This document shows, piece after piece, positions 7,740-16,934 of a stretch of DNA of 64,000 nucleotides. Where the stretch lies: positions 992,001-1,056,000 of the forward strand of contig NZ_CP139971.1 in NCBI RefSeq assembly GCF_034424545.1, read 5' to 3'. The notes below the pieces were generated by a model. It was not told the DNA's origin. It ran no database searches and saw only the letters and a list, made by a program, of their open reading frames with translations. A program made the position numbers and the translations under genes. Source of the stretch: Trinickia caryophylli (GTDB lineage Bacteria > Pseudomonadota > Gammaproteobacteria > Burkholderiales > Burkholderiaceae). Position 1 is the first letter of the stretch. Each line of letters opens with the position of its first letter.

Positions 7740-10088
7740 CTATGCACGTGGCGTCAGGGCGCTGCGGCTCTGAGCCGCATGCGTTCGGCAATCCTTGCAG
7801 ACGCCCTGCGGAAGTTCCGGCATCTGAATCCTGTCGCTCGCAGCGGAGGGCTTGTCCCACGACGCGCACTTTTCGAGAATATCGCCCGGCGTGCCGTTCT
7901 CGATGCCGTTGGGCGTCACCTTGATATACGACCCACCCGCTCCAATCCAGACCTCCTTGGTGGCCGCGAGAATGAGCTTGCCGTCGACACTGGAGATCTT
8001 CAGGTCCCTCAGTGCACTGATTTCCATTTCGTCGGTCTGCGCCTGAATTTCGATCTTTCCCTTTGCCGCAAGGAACTTCATCCCGCATTTTTGCGCGAAC
8101 ATTGAAATCGCTTCACCTGCTGCGACCGTAAGTTTTTTGAACACGCCGATATCGGCGGCCCCTCCGGCGCTGACCGCAAGATTATTGCTCGCAGCCAACT
8201 GAAGGTGCTGGCCGCTCGTTAGCGCGATACCGTCCGGCGCCGACGCCAGAATGACAGCGCGCTGCAATCCATTTAGCCGCTGCTCGAGAAACTGCTTTTG
8301 CTGTTCAAGTTCGGCCAAGTGGGCACGAGCGGCTTGCGCACTGGCAGTCAGGTTTTCCATCAGCAAAAATGCGTCTTCAAGCTGAGCTTTCGCGGCAGTC
8401 ATGTCGAGCTGCCTGCCGCTGGCCCCTTCTTGCACTTCTGCGGAGACCAACACGCCCTTACCGCGGACGGCAACCGGCCCATCCGAACGCAACTCCGCCC
8501 CCCGCCCACGCTCCTTGCGATCCCCATCGACCATATGCCCCAGATTGAGCTCGCTGGTCTGATGCGGCGTGGTCAGGTGGATGTGCTCAATCCCTTCCTT
8601 ATCCTCCATCCGCAATTCGTTCTGCGCCGCAGTGCGAACGATGTTCCGGGTGTGATTCAGATTGTTGACGAGGTCCGGATGCAGGCTGTCGTGCATCGCC
8701 CCGATAATCACGGGCCGATCCGGATGACCATCGGTAAAGACAATGGCCACCTCCGCCCCGTCGATCATCGGGAAGTGATGCCCGTAGTTGTCGCCGCTAT
8801 ACGGCTTCGCGAACCGCACCGGCCGGCTCGTACCGCCCGGGCTCCATTCGTCCAGATCGAACGGCAGCTTGATCACATACCAGCCCTGCTCGGTCAGGTA
8901 CGCGTACTTGTAGTTACCCGGCGACGTGATCCGCGCCGGCAGGATGCCGTCAATGGTCGGCCGCCTGATCACAGCGATGGGCGTGCGCCAGACCCGATCC
9001 GATGGAATCCCCTCGAAGGTCAGCCAGAATGAATCGCCACGCCCGCCGCTCGATTCGACGGACGTGATAAAGATCCCGTGCTTGGCGTCGGCCGGATTCG
9101 GATCGACGCGCATGACCTCGCCCGCCTCGAGCCAGAACGGATTGCCGGTACCCTTGAAGGTGATCTGGTTCGCCAGATACGCCTCGTGACGCCGACGAGC
9201 GACGCCTTTGCCCTCTTCCGGCGTCTCGTAGTGCTCGCCCCAGCGGTAGTCGATGCCGCTCGTCGTCTTGTCGTCGCGCGCCGCGTTTTCCTCTACCAAT
9301 AGCGGCACACCCGCCTGACGGTGGTTATAGTCGTGCAACCGCACAGCCTCGGGCACGCGCCGGGTCCGCTTCTCGAGCGTCTTGATCGCGTCCATACCGC
9401 CGCTCTCGAGCCCGGAGTCGCGCCGGTACAGCACCGTGCGCTGCTTGCGCGCGTACGCGTCGAGATCGTCGCCGAACACCACCACCGACCGATCCTTCTT
9501 CTGCTCCCAACGGAACCAGATGCCCTCTTGCGCGCAGAGGCGCTGGATAAACGCGAACGTCGTCTCGCGATACTGCGTGGTGTACTCATGCCGCTTGTAC
9601 TGGTGGCGCAACTGAAACACGAAGTCCACGCCGGCCCGGTAGCCGTAATGGCGCAGCGTATCGGTGATGATCTCTTCGACCGACTGCTTCTGGAACAGCC
9701 GGCTCGTCACACCCCGGTTCAGGTCGGCGAGCGCCGGCTCCAAGCGGACCCGATAGTGCGTCTGATCGGCGGACGTCGAGAACTCATCGAACTCCGTGAT
9801 GACGCCGTGAACCGTATAGGCGGCCGGCATCTTGCTGAACTGCTCCGCGTTCTCTCCGAACATCGTGCGCAGATAGTTCATGTTCGGGTCGATCGGGGCA
9901 ACGATGAACTTCGCGGGACGACCCACCACCTGATCCATCGCGATGCCGGCCACGGGGCCCGTAAACTCGATGTCGTATCGATAAAGCTCGCTCAGCGCAT
10001 CCCTGCCCGTGAACTTCAGGACCGAGGTGGGCGCCGGATGCGGCGCCAGCTTCAACTCATAAGCCTGTGTAGGCAGGATCGACGACAT
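7740..10088 (-). CDS. vgrG: VgrG (TssI) T6SS spike protein
   Basis: The 782-residue protein has the standard VgrG order: a gp27-like hub (about 1-380, with EEIITDTLRHYGYRAGVDF and RETTFAFIQRLCAQEGIWF), a gp5-like OB fold (about 385-480, with KLPFDLDEWSPGG, FPMIDGAEVAIVFTDGHPDRPVIIG), and a DUF2345 beta-helix (about 600-735). The C-terminus after that (about 735-782) holds two close cysteines (GVCKDCRTH) and no effector domain, so it is not an evolved VgrG. Trimers form the puncturing spike on Hcp, capped by PAAR. It heads the island and is followed by its adaptor with an overlapping ribosome-binding site. The family gene name is safe; which paralogue it is cannot be said. Confidence 0.95.
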   Translation of the reverse strand: MSSILPTQAYELKLAPHPAPTSVLKFTGRDALSELYRYDIEFTGPVAGIAMDQVVGRPAKFIVAPIDPNMNYLRTMFGENAEQFSKMPAAYTVHGVITEFDEFSTSADQTHYRVRLEPALADLNRGVTSRLFQKQSVEEIITDTLRHYGYRAGVDFVFQLRHQYKRHEYTTQYRETTFAFIQRLCAQEGIWFRWEQKKDRSVVVFGDDLDAYARKQRTVLYRRDSGLESGGMDAIKTLEKRTRRVPEAVRLHDYNHRQAGVPLLVEENAARDDKTTSGIDYRWGEHYETPEEGKGVARRRHEAYLANQITFKGTGNPFWLEAGEVMRVDPNPADAKHGIFITSVESSGGRGDSFWLTFEGIPSDRVWRTPIAVIRRPTIDGILPARITSPGNYKYAYLTEQGWYVIKLPFDLDEWSPGGTSRPVRFAKPYSGDNYGHHFPMIDGAEVAIVFTDGHPDRPVIIGAMHDSLHPDLVNNLNHTRNIVRTAAQNELRMEDKEGIEHIHLTTPHQTSELNLGHMVDGDRKERGRGAELRSDGPVAVRGKGVLVSAEVQEGASGRQLDMTAAKAQLEDAFLLMENLTASAQAARAHLAELEQQKQFLEQRLNGLQRAVILASAPDGIALTSGQHLQLAASNNLAVSAGGAADIGVFKKLTVAAGEAISMFAQKCGMKFLAAKGKIEIQAQTDEMEISALRDLKISSVDGKLILAATKEVWIGAGGSYIKVTPNGIENGTPGDILEKCASWDKPSAASDRIQMPELPQGVCKDCRTHAAQSRSALTPRA

Positions 10089-11018
10089 GCGGAGACCTCA
10101 GAACATGCGACATCAAAAAGGAAGCCGCCACGACGCCACGCCATCGCGGCTCGCTCGGACGGCAGCTCGACCATCGACCGTCTATTGCGCGCCACCCGCA
10201 GGCGAACCCAATGGAATCGGGGCACAACGCTTCGGAAGCGGGCGCTGAAAGCTGCCTATCAGGGTCCCCGTCAAGTCGGAACATCCCCCCCGCGAAACTC
10301 GCCCATTTCGATTTCATTCCGTGCGCGCAAAGCGGCGCCAGCGGAATGCCCAACGGCATCCGCTACGTATTGTCTAAATTCGATCAATCGGCTACAGCGC
10401 GTATTAAACATCTTTATCCGGTCATCGTCAAAGCTTATGCAAGATGGCAATGAGTCGGCTAATTGTCAAATAATGTGAAATCCCATAATTATCAGACGAT
10501 GTTACGCATACCCCTGCGGAACGGTTCATCCAGATGCCAATCGTAAACTTATCCCTTTACGCAGCAACGCATCCGCACTTCACCAACAGAACAGTTACAT
10601 GTTGTTTCAACATTTTTGACATCCCACCTCGTGCACTCGTTGCACGTGGGCGCCAATCACAGGCACTGGATACTCTAACGATGACCGCACTTCGCCAGCA
10701 CAACTCGAACATTTAAATCAAACCGTAGAGATACGGATTTGCAAATCCCGACAATTACGGCCACGACGCTCATAACCATCTGGAATCCGAAGTTCAACGT
10801 TTGGGGATGTCCGACGAGAGCCGCGGCTCCTACGTATCTGGCCGATCGTCAACCATCAGTAGATGATGGATCAATCAGACTCCCGTTGATCCGGCCCTCC
10901 GCTGCCCGTATCGTTTGCGCAGCTGTCGGCGTCCGTTCCTCGCGTTTCATCGGGTACACGAAAGGCCGCACACCGTCACGTCACGCATCTTTTTCCTCAT
11001 TCATCAGGACCTACCGCC
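10089..11018. other. Gene-free 930-bp region upstream of vgrG and doxX
   Basis: No credible coding region was found on either strand. Open frames here lack codon bias, ribosome-binding sites and recognisable motifs. The middle part, about 10370-10760, is clearly more AT-rich than the flanks and should hold the promoters for vgrG (leftward) and doxX (rightward). I see no terminator or mobile-element end. Confidence 0.5.
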
Positions 11019-11426
11019 ATGATCAACGAACGAACCGCCCCGCTTGCCGCGCTACTGTTGCGCGTGAGCCTCGGCATCCTGTTTCTCGCGCACGTCGGCC
11101 TCAAGATCTTCGTCTTCACGATTCCCGGCTTCGTGGGCTTCTTCGGCTCCCTGGGCCTGCCCCCGATCGCCGCCTACCTCACCCTTGCCCTCGAAACGGT
11201 CGGTGCCATCATGTTGATTCTCGGCATTTACGCGTCATGGATCGCGCTGCCGCTCGCCGCCGAAATGCTCGGAACCATCGTGATGGTTCATGGCGCGAAT
11301 GGCTGGCTTTTCACCAATAAAGGCGGTGGATGGGAATATCCCGCGTTCTGGGCTCTCGCACTCGTCGTGTTGTTCCTGCTCGGCGACGGGGCCTGCGCAT
11401 TGCGTCCGGCGCGCCGCGCGGCCTGA
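11019..11426 (+). CDS. DoxX family membrane protein
   Basis: This 135-residue protein has four predicted membrane helices and the DoxX family pattern LLLRVSLGILFLAHVGLKIF near the start, followed by FFGSLGLPPIAAYLTLALE and GTIVMVHGANGWLF. DoxX proteins are small integral membrane proteins; some take part in thiol-redox homeostasis in the envelope, but the function of this one is not evident. It stands alone, starting 930 bp from vgrG, and is closed by a strong hairpin about 40 bp after its stop. Confidence 0.85.
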   Translation: MINERTAPLAALLLRVSLGILFLAHVGLKIFVFTIPGFVGFFGSLGLPPIAAYLTLALETVGAIMLILGIYASWIALPLAAEMLGTIVMVHGANGWLFTNKGGGWEYPAFWALALVVLFLLGDGACALRPARRAA

Positions 11427-11466
11427 CGCGGCACCTGCGACGAGCGGCAACGCCAGCCGCTCGTGT

Positions 11467-11500
11467 ACGAGGCGGGCACGGGAAACCGTGCCCGCCTCGT
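11467..11500 (+). terminator. Hairpin terminator after doxX
   Basis: A perfect 15-bp stem (11467-11481 pairs with 11486-11500) closed by a GAAA tetraloop, followed by TTCGCGTCTT. The T-tract is short but the stem is very strong and it lies between doxX and the next gene. Confidence 0.7.
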
Positions 11501-11663
11501 TTCGCGTCTTCCGCCATGCGCCGTTCGCGGATTGTCGCCAAAATCGTAACGGTGATTTCTCCGAATAAGAGTTAACCCGTAGTCGTTGCCTCGCTAGACT
11601 GCAGTTATCGGTTGCAGACAAACAGCAACGGATACGACAAACAAATTCCCGGAGGTAATCATC

Positions 11664-11999
11664 ATGAAATCGCTCGTTCAAGCCGCAGTCATCGCCGCCG
11701 TCTTTTCGGTCCCCGCTCTTTCGTTCGCGCAATCGGCCAACAATGCGCCGATCACGCGCGCTCAAGTAAAGGCGGAACTGGTGCAATTCGAGCAGGCCAA
11801 CCCGCGCGCCAACGCCGGTATCGATCCCTATTACCCGGCCAGCACGCAGGCCACGGAAGCACGCATCGCCGCGCAAAACAACGAAACGAGTGCATACGGC
11901 GGCGCGGCCGCGGGCTCGTCGGCGGCGGGCAGCGCCACCCGGACAGCCGCCCCGAGCCGGCCGGCGAACCCTGTCAACGACATCTATTTCGGCCACTGA
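11664..11999 (+). CDS. DUF4148 secreted protein
   Basis: This 111-residue protein has a signal peptide (MKSLVQAAVIAAVFSVPALSFA, cleavage near residue 23) and the DUF4148 core ITRAQVKAELVQFEQA followed by DPYYPASTQATEARIAAQ. This family is abundant in Burkholderiaceae, usually as small periplasmic proteins of unknown function. The C-terminal third is low-complexity Ala/Gly/Ser. A GGAGGT ribosome-binding site lies 8-9 bases before the ATG. It is monocistronic, ending at a T-tracted hairpin at 12164-12195. Confidence 0.85.
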   Translation: MKSLVQAAVIAAVFSVPALSFAQSANNAPITRAQVKAELVQFEQANPRANAGIDPYYPASTQATEARIAAQNNETSAYGGAAAGSSAAGSATRTAAPSRPANPVNDIYFGH

Positions 12000-12163
12000 G
12001 CGCCCGCAGCGGAAGCGCGCCGCAAACGCAGTCGAGCATCGCACAGGCGCCTCGCGCCAACGACCCTATCGGCACTGCCTGATCGGAGCCGGCCGGGCGC
12101 CCTACTGAACGGCGCCCGGCCGCCATGCCATCGGTACCTCCGCCGCCGGCAACCCGGCGGTTT

Positions 12164-12195
12164 CGCCTAGTCGACCAATCGGCTAGGCGTTTTTT
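12164..12195 (+). terminator. Rho-independent terminator after the DUF4148 gene
   Basis: A 7-bp stem (12164-12170 with 12183-12189) is directly followed by six T residues (12190-12195). A stronger GC hairpin without a T-run precedes it at 12091-12121. Confidence 0.7.
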
Positions 12196-12290
12196 CGTTA
12201 TGAATCGCCAGCGCGCAAGCCTCGCGCACAAACGGCATAATTGCGCCTGACACGCACGCCCGAAACCACGCAGCCGCCAGAGGCTATTCC

Positions 12291-13292
12291 ATGCTTCACG
12301 ATCTCGTCGCACGCTATGGCCCCGCACTCGTCTTTGCGAATGCGCTCGCGGCCTCGCTCGGCCTACCCGTGCCGGCAATGCCGACGCTCGTCGTATTCGG
12401 CGCACTGGCTGCGCTCGGCTCCGCGTCCGCCGGCGCACAGCTCGGAGAGGTCCTGATCCTTGCCGTGGCCGGCACACTGATCGGCGACAGTATCTGGTTT
12501 CTCGCCGGACGTCTCTATGGCGGCGGCACGCTGAAAGCCATCTGCCGGCTGTCGCTGTCACGCGATTCGTGCGTAAAGAAAACGGAGCGGTTCTTCGGAC
12601 GCTGGGGCGTACGCGTGCTCACCGTCGCCAAACTCGTGCCGGGCCTCTCGCTCGTGTCCGTACCGATGGCCGGTGCCATGGGCACGCCCTACCGTGCGTT
12701 TCTGAAACACGATAGCGTCGGCGCCGCATTGTGGGCCGGCATCGGCCTCTTGCTCGGCGTTCTGTTCTCGCGGCAGATCGACTTTCTGCTCGCGATGGCG
12801 GGCCAGCTCGGCCGGGCGAGCGCACTCGTCGTTGCCATGCTCGTTGCGCTTTACACGGGCTGGCGATGGATGCGCCGCCGTGCGCTCATTCGCGAGTTGT
12901 CCCTCGAACGCATCGACGTGGAAGCGCTTCGCGCGTTGATCGAAGGCGACGATGCACCCATCGTGTTCGACATTCGCTCGGCCGAAACGCGCAAGCTCGA
13001 CCCATTTTCGATTCCCGGCGCGCGGCTCGTCGACGATCGCGACATCGAAAGCGTCATCTCCGCCTACCGGCCCGATCAGGCACTCGTCGTCTATTGCGCG
13101 TGTCCCAACGAAATCTCGGCCGCGGCCATGGCCAAACGCCTGCGCGACGCGGGCTTCGCCGATGCAAAGCCGCTGCGCGGCGGCCTCGATGCATGGCGCG
13201 ATGCCGGCCTCGCCGTCGTGCCGCTCGTGCAAGAGGAAGTGCCGGCCATGCGGCTCGAAGCCCTTTCGGGCCCCGATCCGAAAGCCGTCTGA
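12291..13292 (+). CDS. DedA-family membrane protein fused to a rhodanese domain
   Basis: The 333-residue protein combines two modules. Residues about 1-200 are a DedA/VTT membrane domain (GLPVPAMPTLVVFGAL, AGTLIGDSIWFLAGRLYG, FGRWGVRVLTVAKLVPGLS), a family implicated in lipid flipping and envelope homeostasis. Residues about 210-315 are a rhodanese-like domain with VFDIRSAETRKLDPFSIPGA and the active-site loop VVYCACPNEISAAAMAKRL, where the first Cys is the expected sulfur-accepting residue. The rhodanese part follows an Arg-rich linker (WRWMRRRALIR), so it should be cytoplasmic. It is convergent with the aldo/keto reductase, with only 25 bp between the stops. Confidence 0.85.
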   Translation: MLHDLVARYGPALVFANALAASLGLPVPAMPTLVVFGALAALGSASAGAQLGEVLILAVAGTLIGDSIWFLAGRLYGGGTLKAICRLSLSRDSCVKKTERFFGRWGVRVLTVAKLVPGLSLVSVPMAGAMGTPYRAFLKHDSVGAALWAGIGLLLGVLFSRQIDFLLAMAGQLGRASALVVAMLVALYTGWRWMRRRALIRELSLERIDVEALRALIEGDDAPIVFDIRSAETRKLDPFSIPGARLVDDRDIESVISAYRPDQALVVYCACPNEISAAAMAKRLRDAGFADAKPLRGGLDAWRDAGLAVVPLVQEEVPAMRLEALSGPDPKAV

Positions 13293-13317
13293 GGCGCGTG
13301 CCCGCCCACGCCTCGTT

Positions 13318-14370
13318 TCAGGCGCGTTCGCTATCGCTCAACTGCTTGCGGCGCACCTCGCCCTGGCGCGCGAACATCCAGCCCGGATACTCGGGCGGCA
13401 GCGCGCTCACTTTGTCGAGCGTGGCGAGTTCTTCGCCGGTCAAGCGCAGCGACGTGGCGGCGATGTTGTCGTCGAGCTGCTCGATGCGCTTCGCACCAAC
13501 GATGACGGTGGTCACGGCCTTCTGATGCAGCAGCCACGCCAGTGCAACCTGCGCCACCGAGACGCCTCTCGCGTCGGCGATCCGGCGCATCGCATCGATG
13601 CAGTCATAGCCGCGCTCGAGATCGACCGGCGGAAAATCGAAGGTCGTGCGCCGGCTGCCCGCCTCGGCCTCGAGGTCGCGTCCGTATTTGCCGCTCAGCA
13701 ATCCGCCGGCGAGCGGGCTCCAGACCATCAGCCCCACACCTTCGCTGCGCAACATCGGCACGATCTCGCGCTCGAGATCGCGGCCCGCGATCGTGTAATA
13801 GGCTTGCAGCGATTCGAAGCGCGCGAGGCCAAGGCGCTCTGACATGCCGAGTGCCTTCATGATCTGCCACGCGGCCCAGTTCGATACGCCAACGTAGCGC
13901 ACAAGCCCTTGCTGAACGAGCGTATCGAGCGCACGGATCGTCTCTTCTATCGGCGTGGCAGGGTCGAAGCCGTGCACCTGATATAAGTCGATATGATCGA
14001 GCTGCAAGCGTCGCAGGCTGGCTTTCACTGCCTCCATGACGTGGTAGCGCGACAAGCCCCGAGAATTGGCGCTCTTCGTGCCCGTCTCACCGAATACTTT
14101 CGTGGCGACGACGACATTTTCGCGCGGCACGTCGAGGTTTTTCAGTGCCGTGCCGGTCATCGTTTCGGATACGCCGTCCGAATAGACGTTGGCCGTATCG
14201 ATGAAGTTAATGCCCGCGTCGATAGCCCTGCCGATCAGTTTCTCGACGTCGCCTTGCTGCAACTGACCGATTTGCCCCCAGAGGGCGCCGGTCTGTCCAC
14301 CGAACGTCATCGTGCCAAGGCAAAGCTCTGAAACGAAAAGACCTGTCGAACCCAACTTTGCATACCGCAT
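13318..14370 (-). CDS. Aldo/keto reductase
   Basis: This 350-residue NADPH-dependent oxidoreductase has the aldo/keto reductase pattern: MRYAKLGSTGLFVSELCLG at the start, INFIDTANVYSDG (catalytic Asp and Tyr), VVATKVFGE (catalytic Lys), LQLDHIDLYQVHGFD (His), and the cofactor-binding segment TTVIVGAKRIEQLDDN near the end. Start chosen at the ATG at 14370, with GGAGG about 9 bases upstream; a longer frame to 14403 lacks a site. Substrate is unknown. It lies downstream of the beta-propeller gene on the same strand, with a 286-bp gap that contains a short 9-bp repeat, so it probably has its own promoter. Confidence 0.9.
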   Translation of the reverse strand: MRYAKLGSTGLFVSELCLGTMTFGGQTGALWGQIGQLQQGDVEKLIGRAIDAGINFIDTANVYSDGVSETMTGTALKNLDVPRENVVVATKVFGETGTKSANSRGLSRYHVMEAVKASLRRLQLDHIDLYQVHGFDPATPIEETIRALDTLVQQGLVRYVGVSNWAAWQIMKALGMSERLGLARFESLQAYYTIAGRDLEREIVPMLRSEGVGLMVWSPLAGGLLSGKYGRDLEAEAGSRRTTFDFPPVDLERGYDCIDAMRRIADARGVSVAQVALAWLLHQKAVTTVIVGAKRIEQLDDNIAATSLRLTGEELATLDKVSALPPEYPGWMFARQGEVRRKQLSDSERA

Positions 14371-14586
14371 GATCCGATTTCCTCCATGGCGTGGGAGTTT
14401 CAAACGAGATCGGTGATGCTCATGCCGGGAACCGCAGCGCCGCAGGCACGGGCAAATCGACCGCGAAAGTATGGACCCGAGGGTGCGCGGCTTCGATACC
14501 CAATCGTCTTTGTCTCATGCCTGTTTCTCTCGGCGACGAACAAAGCATGCCTGGGCGAATGCCGAAGATCCAGCCGCTCTCTCAAA

Positions 14587-14617
14587 CCGGATAAACCCGA
14601 TAAACCGGATAGACCGG
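14587..14617. repeat. Short 9-bp tandem repeat upstream of the aldo/keto reductase
   Basis: Three imperfect 9-bp units (CCGGATAAA, CCCGATAAA, CCGGATAGA) followed by CCGG, in the intergenic region before the aldo/keto reductase gene. A similar 9-bp array lies upstream of dctA. Confidence 0.6.
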
Positions 14618-14656
14618 CCACCGCCGCACCCCGGCAGGCGGCAGCCGGCAGCGGGC

Positions 14657-16144
14657 TCAAAGCGCCTTCGCCGGCTCCCGTGCCTGAACCTGTACCGCCG
14701 GCTTGCCCAAGCCTTGCGGCACGATTACGAGGTAGCGCCGCTCGTCGTCATGGGCGGGCGCGCTCGACGCCACCACCTGCCGGATCTGGCCAACCGCGTT
14801 GACGATGGCCGCCCCGGCCGGATTCGTCATGAAATCGGCGAGCGGCGTGACGGCACCGCTGCCGTCGGGGTGAGCACTGAGTGCGAGCACATAAGCGGCT
14901 TTCGGCTCGAGCCCGGTCACAGCCGCCTGAAGCACCTGCAGCAGCCCCTGATCGAAAAGCGCGACCGTCGTCTGCGGCGTGGCCGCATCGGCACCTTTCG
15001 CGCCCGCGCGCACGAGCGCCAGATGCGTGACGTTGCCGGCCACGCCGAGGGGCTGCAGATTGCGCGCGCCGTCCCCATCGGGTACCGCGTCGGGCACATA
15101 GACGACCGCCTGCGGCGCCTGTCCGATCGGCACGGTGGCAACGACCTTGTTCGCTACCGTGTCGATGACTGCCATCGCGTCGGCGTTTTCCAAGCCGACG
15201 TAAATGCGGCTGCCGTCGCCCGACGGCCAGAGGCCATGCGGCAGATTGCCGACAGGAATCGTCGCGACCTGCGAGAAATCGTCGGTGCGGAACACCTTGA
15301 CCTGATTGAGGCCGCCCACGGTCACGTAGGCGAACGTGCCGTTCGCGTTATGCACGATATTGACGTGGTTCGTGATCGGCCCCGTATCGAGCGTCTTCAA
15401 CAACGAAAACGGCGGCCTTGCATCGAACACCTGTGTCTTGCCCGTGTCTTTCAACGTGAACCAGACCTGCTTGCCGTCGGGCGACGCGGCGATGTTAGGA
15501 CAGAAGGGGCTCGCCTGCGTCACCTTGCCGACGATCTTGTGATCGGCGACGGAGACGATATCCGTCTCGGGATTGAACGACGAGCAGACGTAGCCGTATT
15601 TGCCATCCGGCGAGAATATCTGCATGCCGGGCCCGGCCGGCACGACAATGCGCGTCTTCTCCTCGAACGTCTTGCCGTCCAGCACCGCGACGTAATTCTC
15701 GCCGCGCACCGTCACCCAGACCTCGCTGCCGTCGGGCGTGAAGAATGCCTCGTGCGGCGATCGGCCCACATACGTGATGTGCTTCACCTCGTTCGTTTGC
15801 GTATCGATGAACGCAACCGAATTCGATCCGATCGAGACGACCGCGAGCGTACGATGGTCGGGAGAGAACCCCATGCCGTGCACGAGCAATTGGCCGCGAT
15901 AAAGCGGACTAAAATTGGCTGGCGTCGGATCGCCGAGCCGGATCGAGCCAAGAAGACGGTTGTCGGCAGGATCGATGACCGAGACCGTGTTGGAAAATTG
16001 CTCCGCCGAATAGACGCGATCGTGGTGCGTCACCGGAATATCGGGGCTCGATGCGGAGCCGGGCACCTGCCCCGCGAAAACTGACTGGGCGCCGGCCAGG
16101 CATGCGACCGCAGATACCGCGGCGGCGAGCGAACGAGCTTTCAT
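14657..16144 (-). CDS. Periplasmic YVTN-type beta-propeller protein
   Basis: This 495-residue protein has a signal peptide (MKARSLAAAVSAVACLAGAQ, cleavage near residue 24) followed by repeated blades of the YVTN/cytochrome-d1-like type (NTVSVIDPADNRLLGSIRLG, NEVKHITYVGRSPHEAFF, DGSEVWVTVRGENYVAVLD, NKVVATVPIGQAPQAVVYV). Start chosen at the ATG at 16144, which overlaps the stop of the DUF305 gene by ATGA; the frame stays open far upstream but in the wrong frame for that gene. Such propellers bind proteins or metals in the envelope. With the DUF305 gene and the divergent ECF sigma/anti-sigma pair, a stress- or metal-related envelope role is plausible but not shown. Confidence 0.85.
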   Translation of the reverse strand: MKARSLAAAVSAVACLAGAQSVFAGQVPGSASSPDIPVTHHDRVYSAEQFSNTVSVIDPADNRLLGSIRLGDPTPANFSPLYRGQLLVHGMGFSPDHRTLAVVSIGSNSVAFIDTQTNEVKHITYVGRSPHEAFFTPDGSEVWVTVRGENYVAVLDGKTFEEKTRIVVPAGPGMQIFSPDGKYGYVCSSFNPETDIVSVADHKIVGKVTQASPFCPNIAASPDGKQVWFTLKDTGKTQVFDARPPFSLLKTLDTGPITNHVNIVHNANGTFAYVTVGGLNQVKVFRTDDFSQVATIPVGNLPHGLWPSGDGSRIYVGLENADAMAVIDTVANKVVATVPIGQAPQAVVYVPDAVPDGDGARNLQPLGVAGNVTHLALVRAGAKGADAATPQTTVALFDQGLLQVLQAAVTGLEPKAAYVLALSAHPDGSGAVTPLADFMTNPAGAAIVNAVGQIRQVVASSAPAHDDERRYLVIVPQGLGKPAVQVQAREPAKAL

Positions 16145-16677
16145 TCGGACTCCTTCATGGTTGAGTTCGTTGATGTGGAGGATGTGTGGTGATGAGGCAT
16201 GGCGGCGACGCCATGCATTGCATGCGATCCTTGAGTCGCTTGAGCGACATGAGCCTCGTGGCCGCCGTCCTGGGCGGAGCTGCCCGGTTGCGGCTGATCC
16301 GGCGCGGGCGCCGGCGCAGGCAGCGGCTCGCCGAGCGCGAGGCGCATGGCGACGATCTCCTGCTGCTGCTCGACGATGATTTCCTGCGCGATGCGGCGCA
16401 ACTGTTCGTTGCGGCCATGACGCAATTCGGACTGAGCCATATCGATGGCCCCCTGATGATGCGCGACCATCATCGCCACGAAATCGCGGTCGACGTCGCC
16501 GCCCGGCTTGATGGACATGCCATCCATCATGCGTGTCATCGCACGGTCGTTTTCCGCGAGAAACGCCGCCTCGTCGGCCGCTCCCGGCCCCGCCGCGCGG
16601 GCGGCGCCGATGCAGACGGCCGAAACGGCCAAACAAAGCAGGCCCAGGCGCCGCACCCGGCGCATCGAATCGTTCAT
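16141..16677 (-). CDS. DUF305 family secreted protein
   Basis: This 178-residue protein has a signal peptide (about 1-28, ending ARA) and a DUF305 four-helix core with the family signature DFVAMMVAHHQGAIDMAQSEL and the later AQEIIVEQQQEIVAMR. The C-terminus is rich in His and Met (HEAHVAQATQGSHAMHG, MPHHHTSS), which suggests metal binding, for example copper; this is inference from composition. Start chosen at the ATG at 16677 before the signal peptide. It is translationally coupled to the beta-propeller gene (ATGA overlap) and divergent from the ECF sigma factor gene. Confidence 0.88.
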   Translation of the reverse strand: MNDSMRRVRRLGLLCLAVSAVCIGAARAAGPGAADEAAFLAENDRAMTRMMDGMSIKPGGDVDRDFVAMMVAHHQGAIDMAQSELRHGRNEQLRRIAQEIIVEQQQEIVAMRLALGEPLPAPAPAPDQPQPGSSAQDGGHEAHVAQATQGSHAMHGVAAMPHHHTSSTSTNSTMKESE

Positions 16678-16853
16678 GGATTGCCTCTGAAACGCGATGC
16701 CGCGCAAGCAAGCCGCGGCAGAAAAGTTCGTGTCCCCCCCATGAAGCGCGCTGCGGCAGCACAGCTGGGGGCTCATGGGGCGAACACGGCCGCGGCCGCA
16801 TCTATTCCGCGCATCGCGCCGAAATTTCGTCCGAGCGCGGAAAATCGCGCTTG

Positions 16854-16879
16854 GGAATAAACTGCGCTCGCGAGTGTTT
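16854..16879 (+). promoter_or_regulatory. Candidate ECF-type promoter before the sigma factor gene
   Basis: GGAAT at 16854-16858 and GTTT at 16876-16879, separated by 17 bp, resemble the -35 and -10 of ECF sigma promoters. It sits 56 bp before the sigma factor ATG and would allow autoregulation. One match in a GC-rich region is weak evidence. Confidence 0.3.
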
Positions 16880-16934
16880 GCCGTTGCATGCGGGCATCGA
16901 AGCCCGAAGCCGCCGACTTTCACCGATACGAGAA

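Noticed and set aside
10522..10531. CGGTTCATCC, identical to the first ten bases of the CRISPR repeat
   Set aside because: A single short match without the palindrome or a second copy; expected by chance.
16145..16801. N-terminal extension of the beta-propeller protein
   Set aside because: It reads the DUF305 gene in another frame; the signal peptide starts at 16144.
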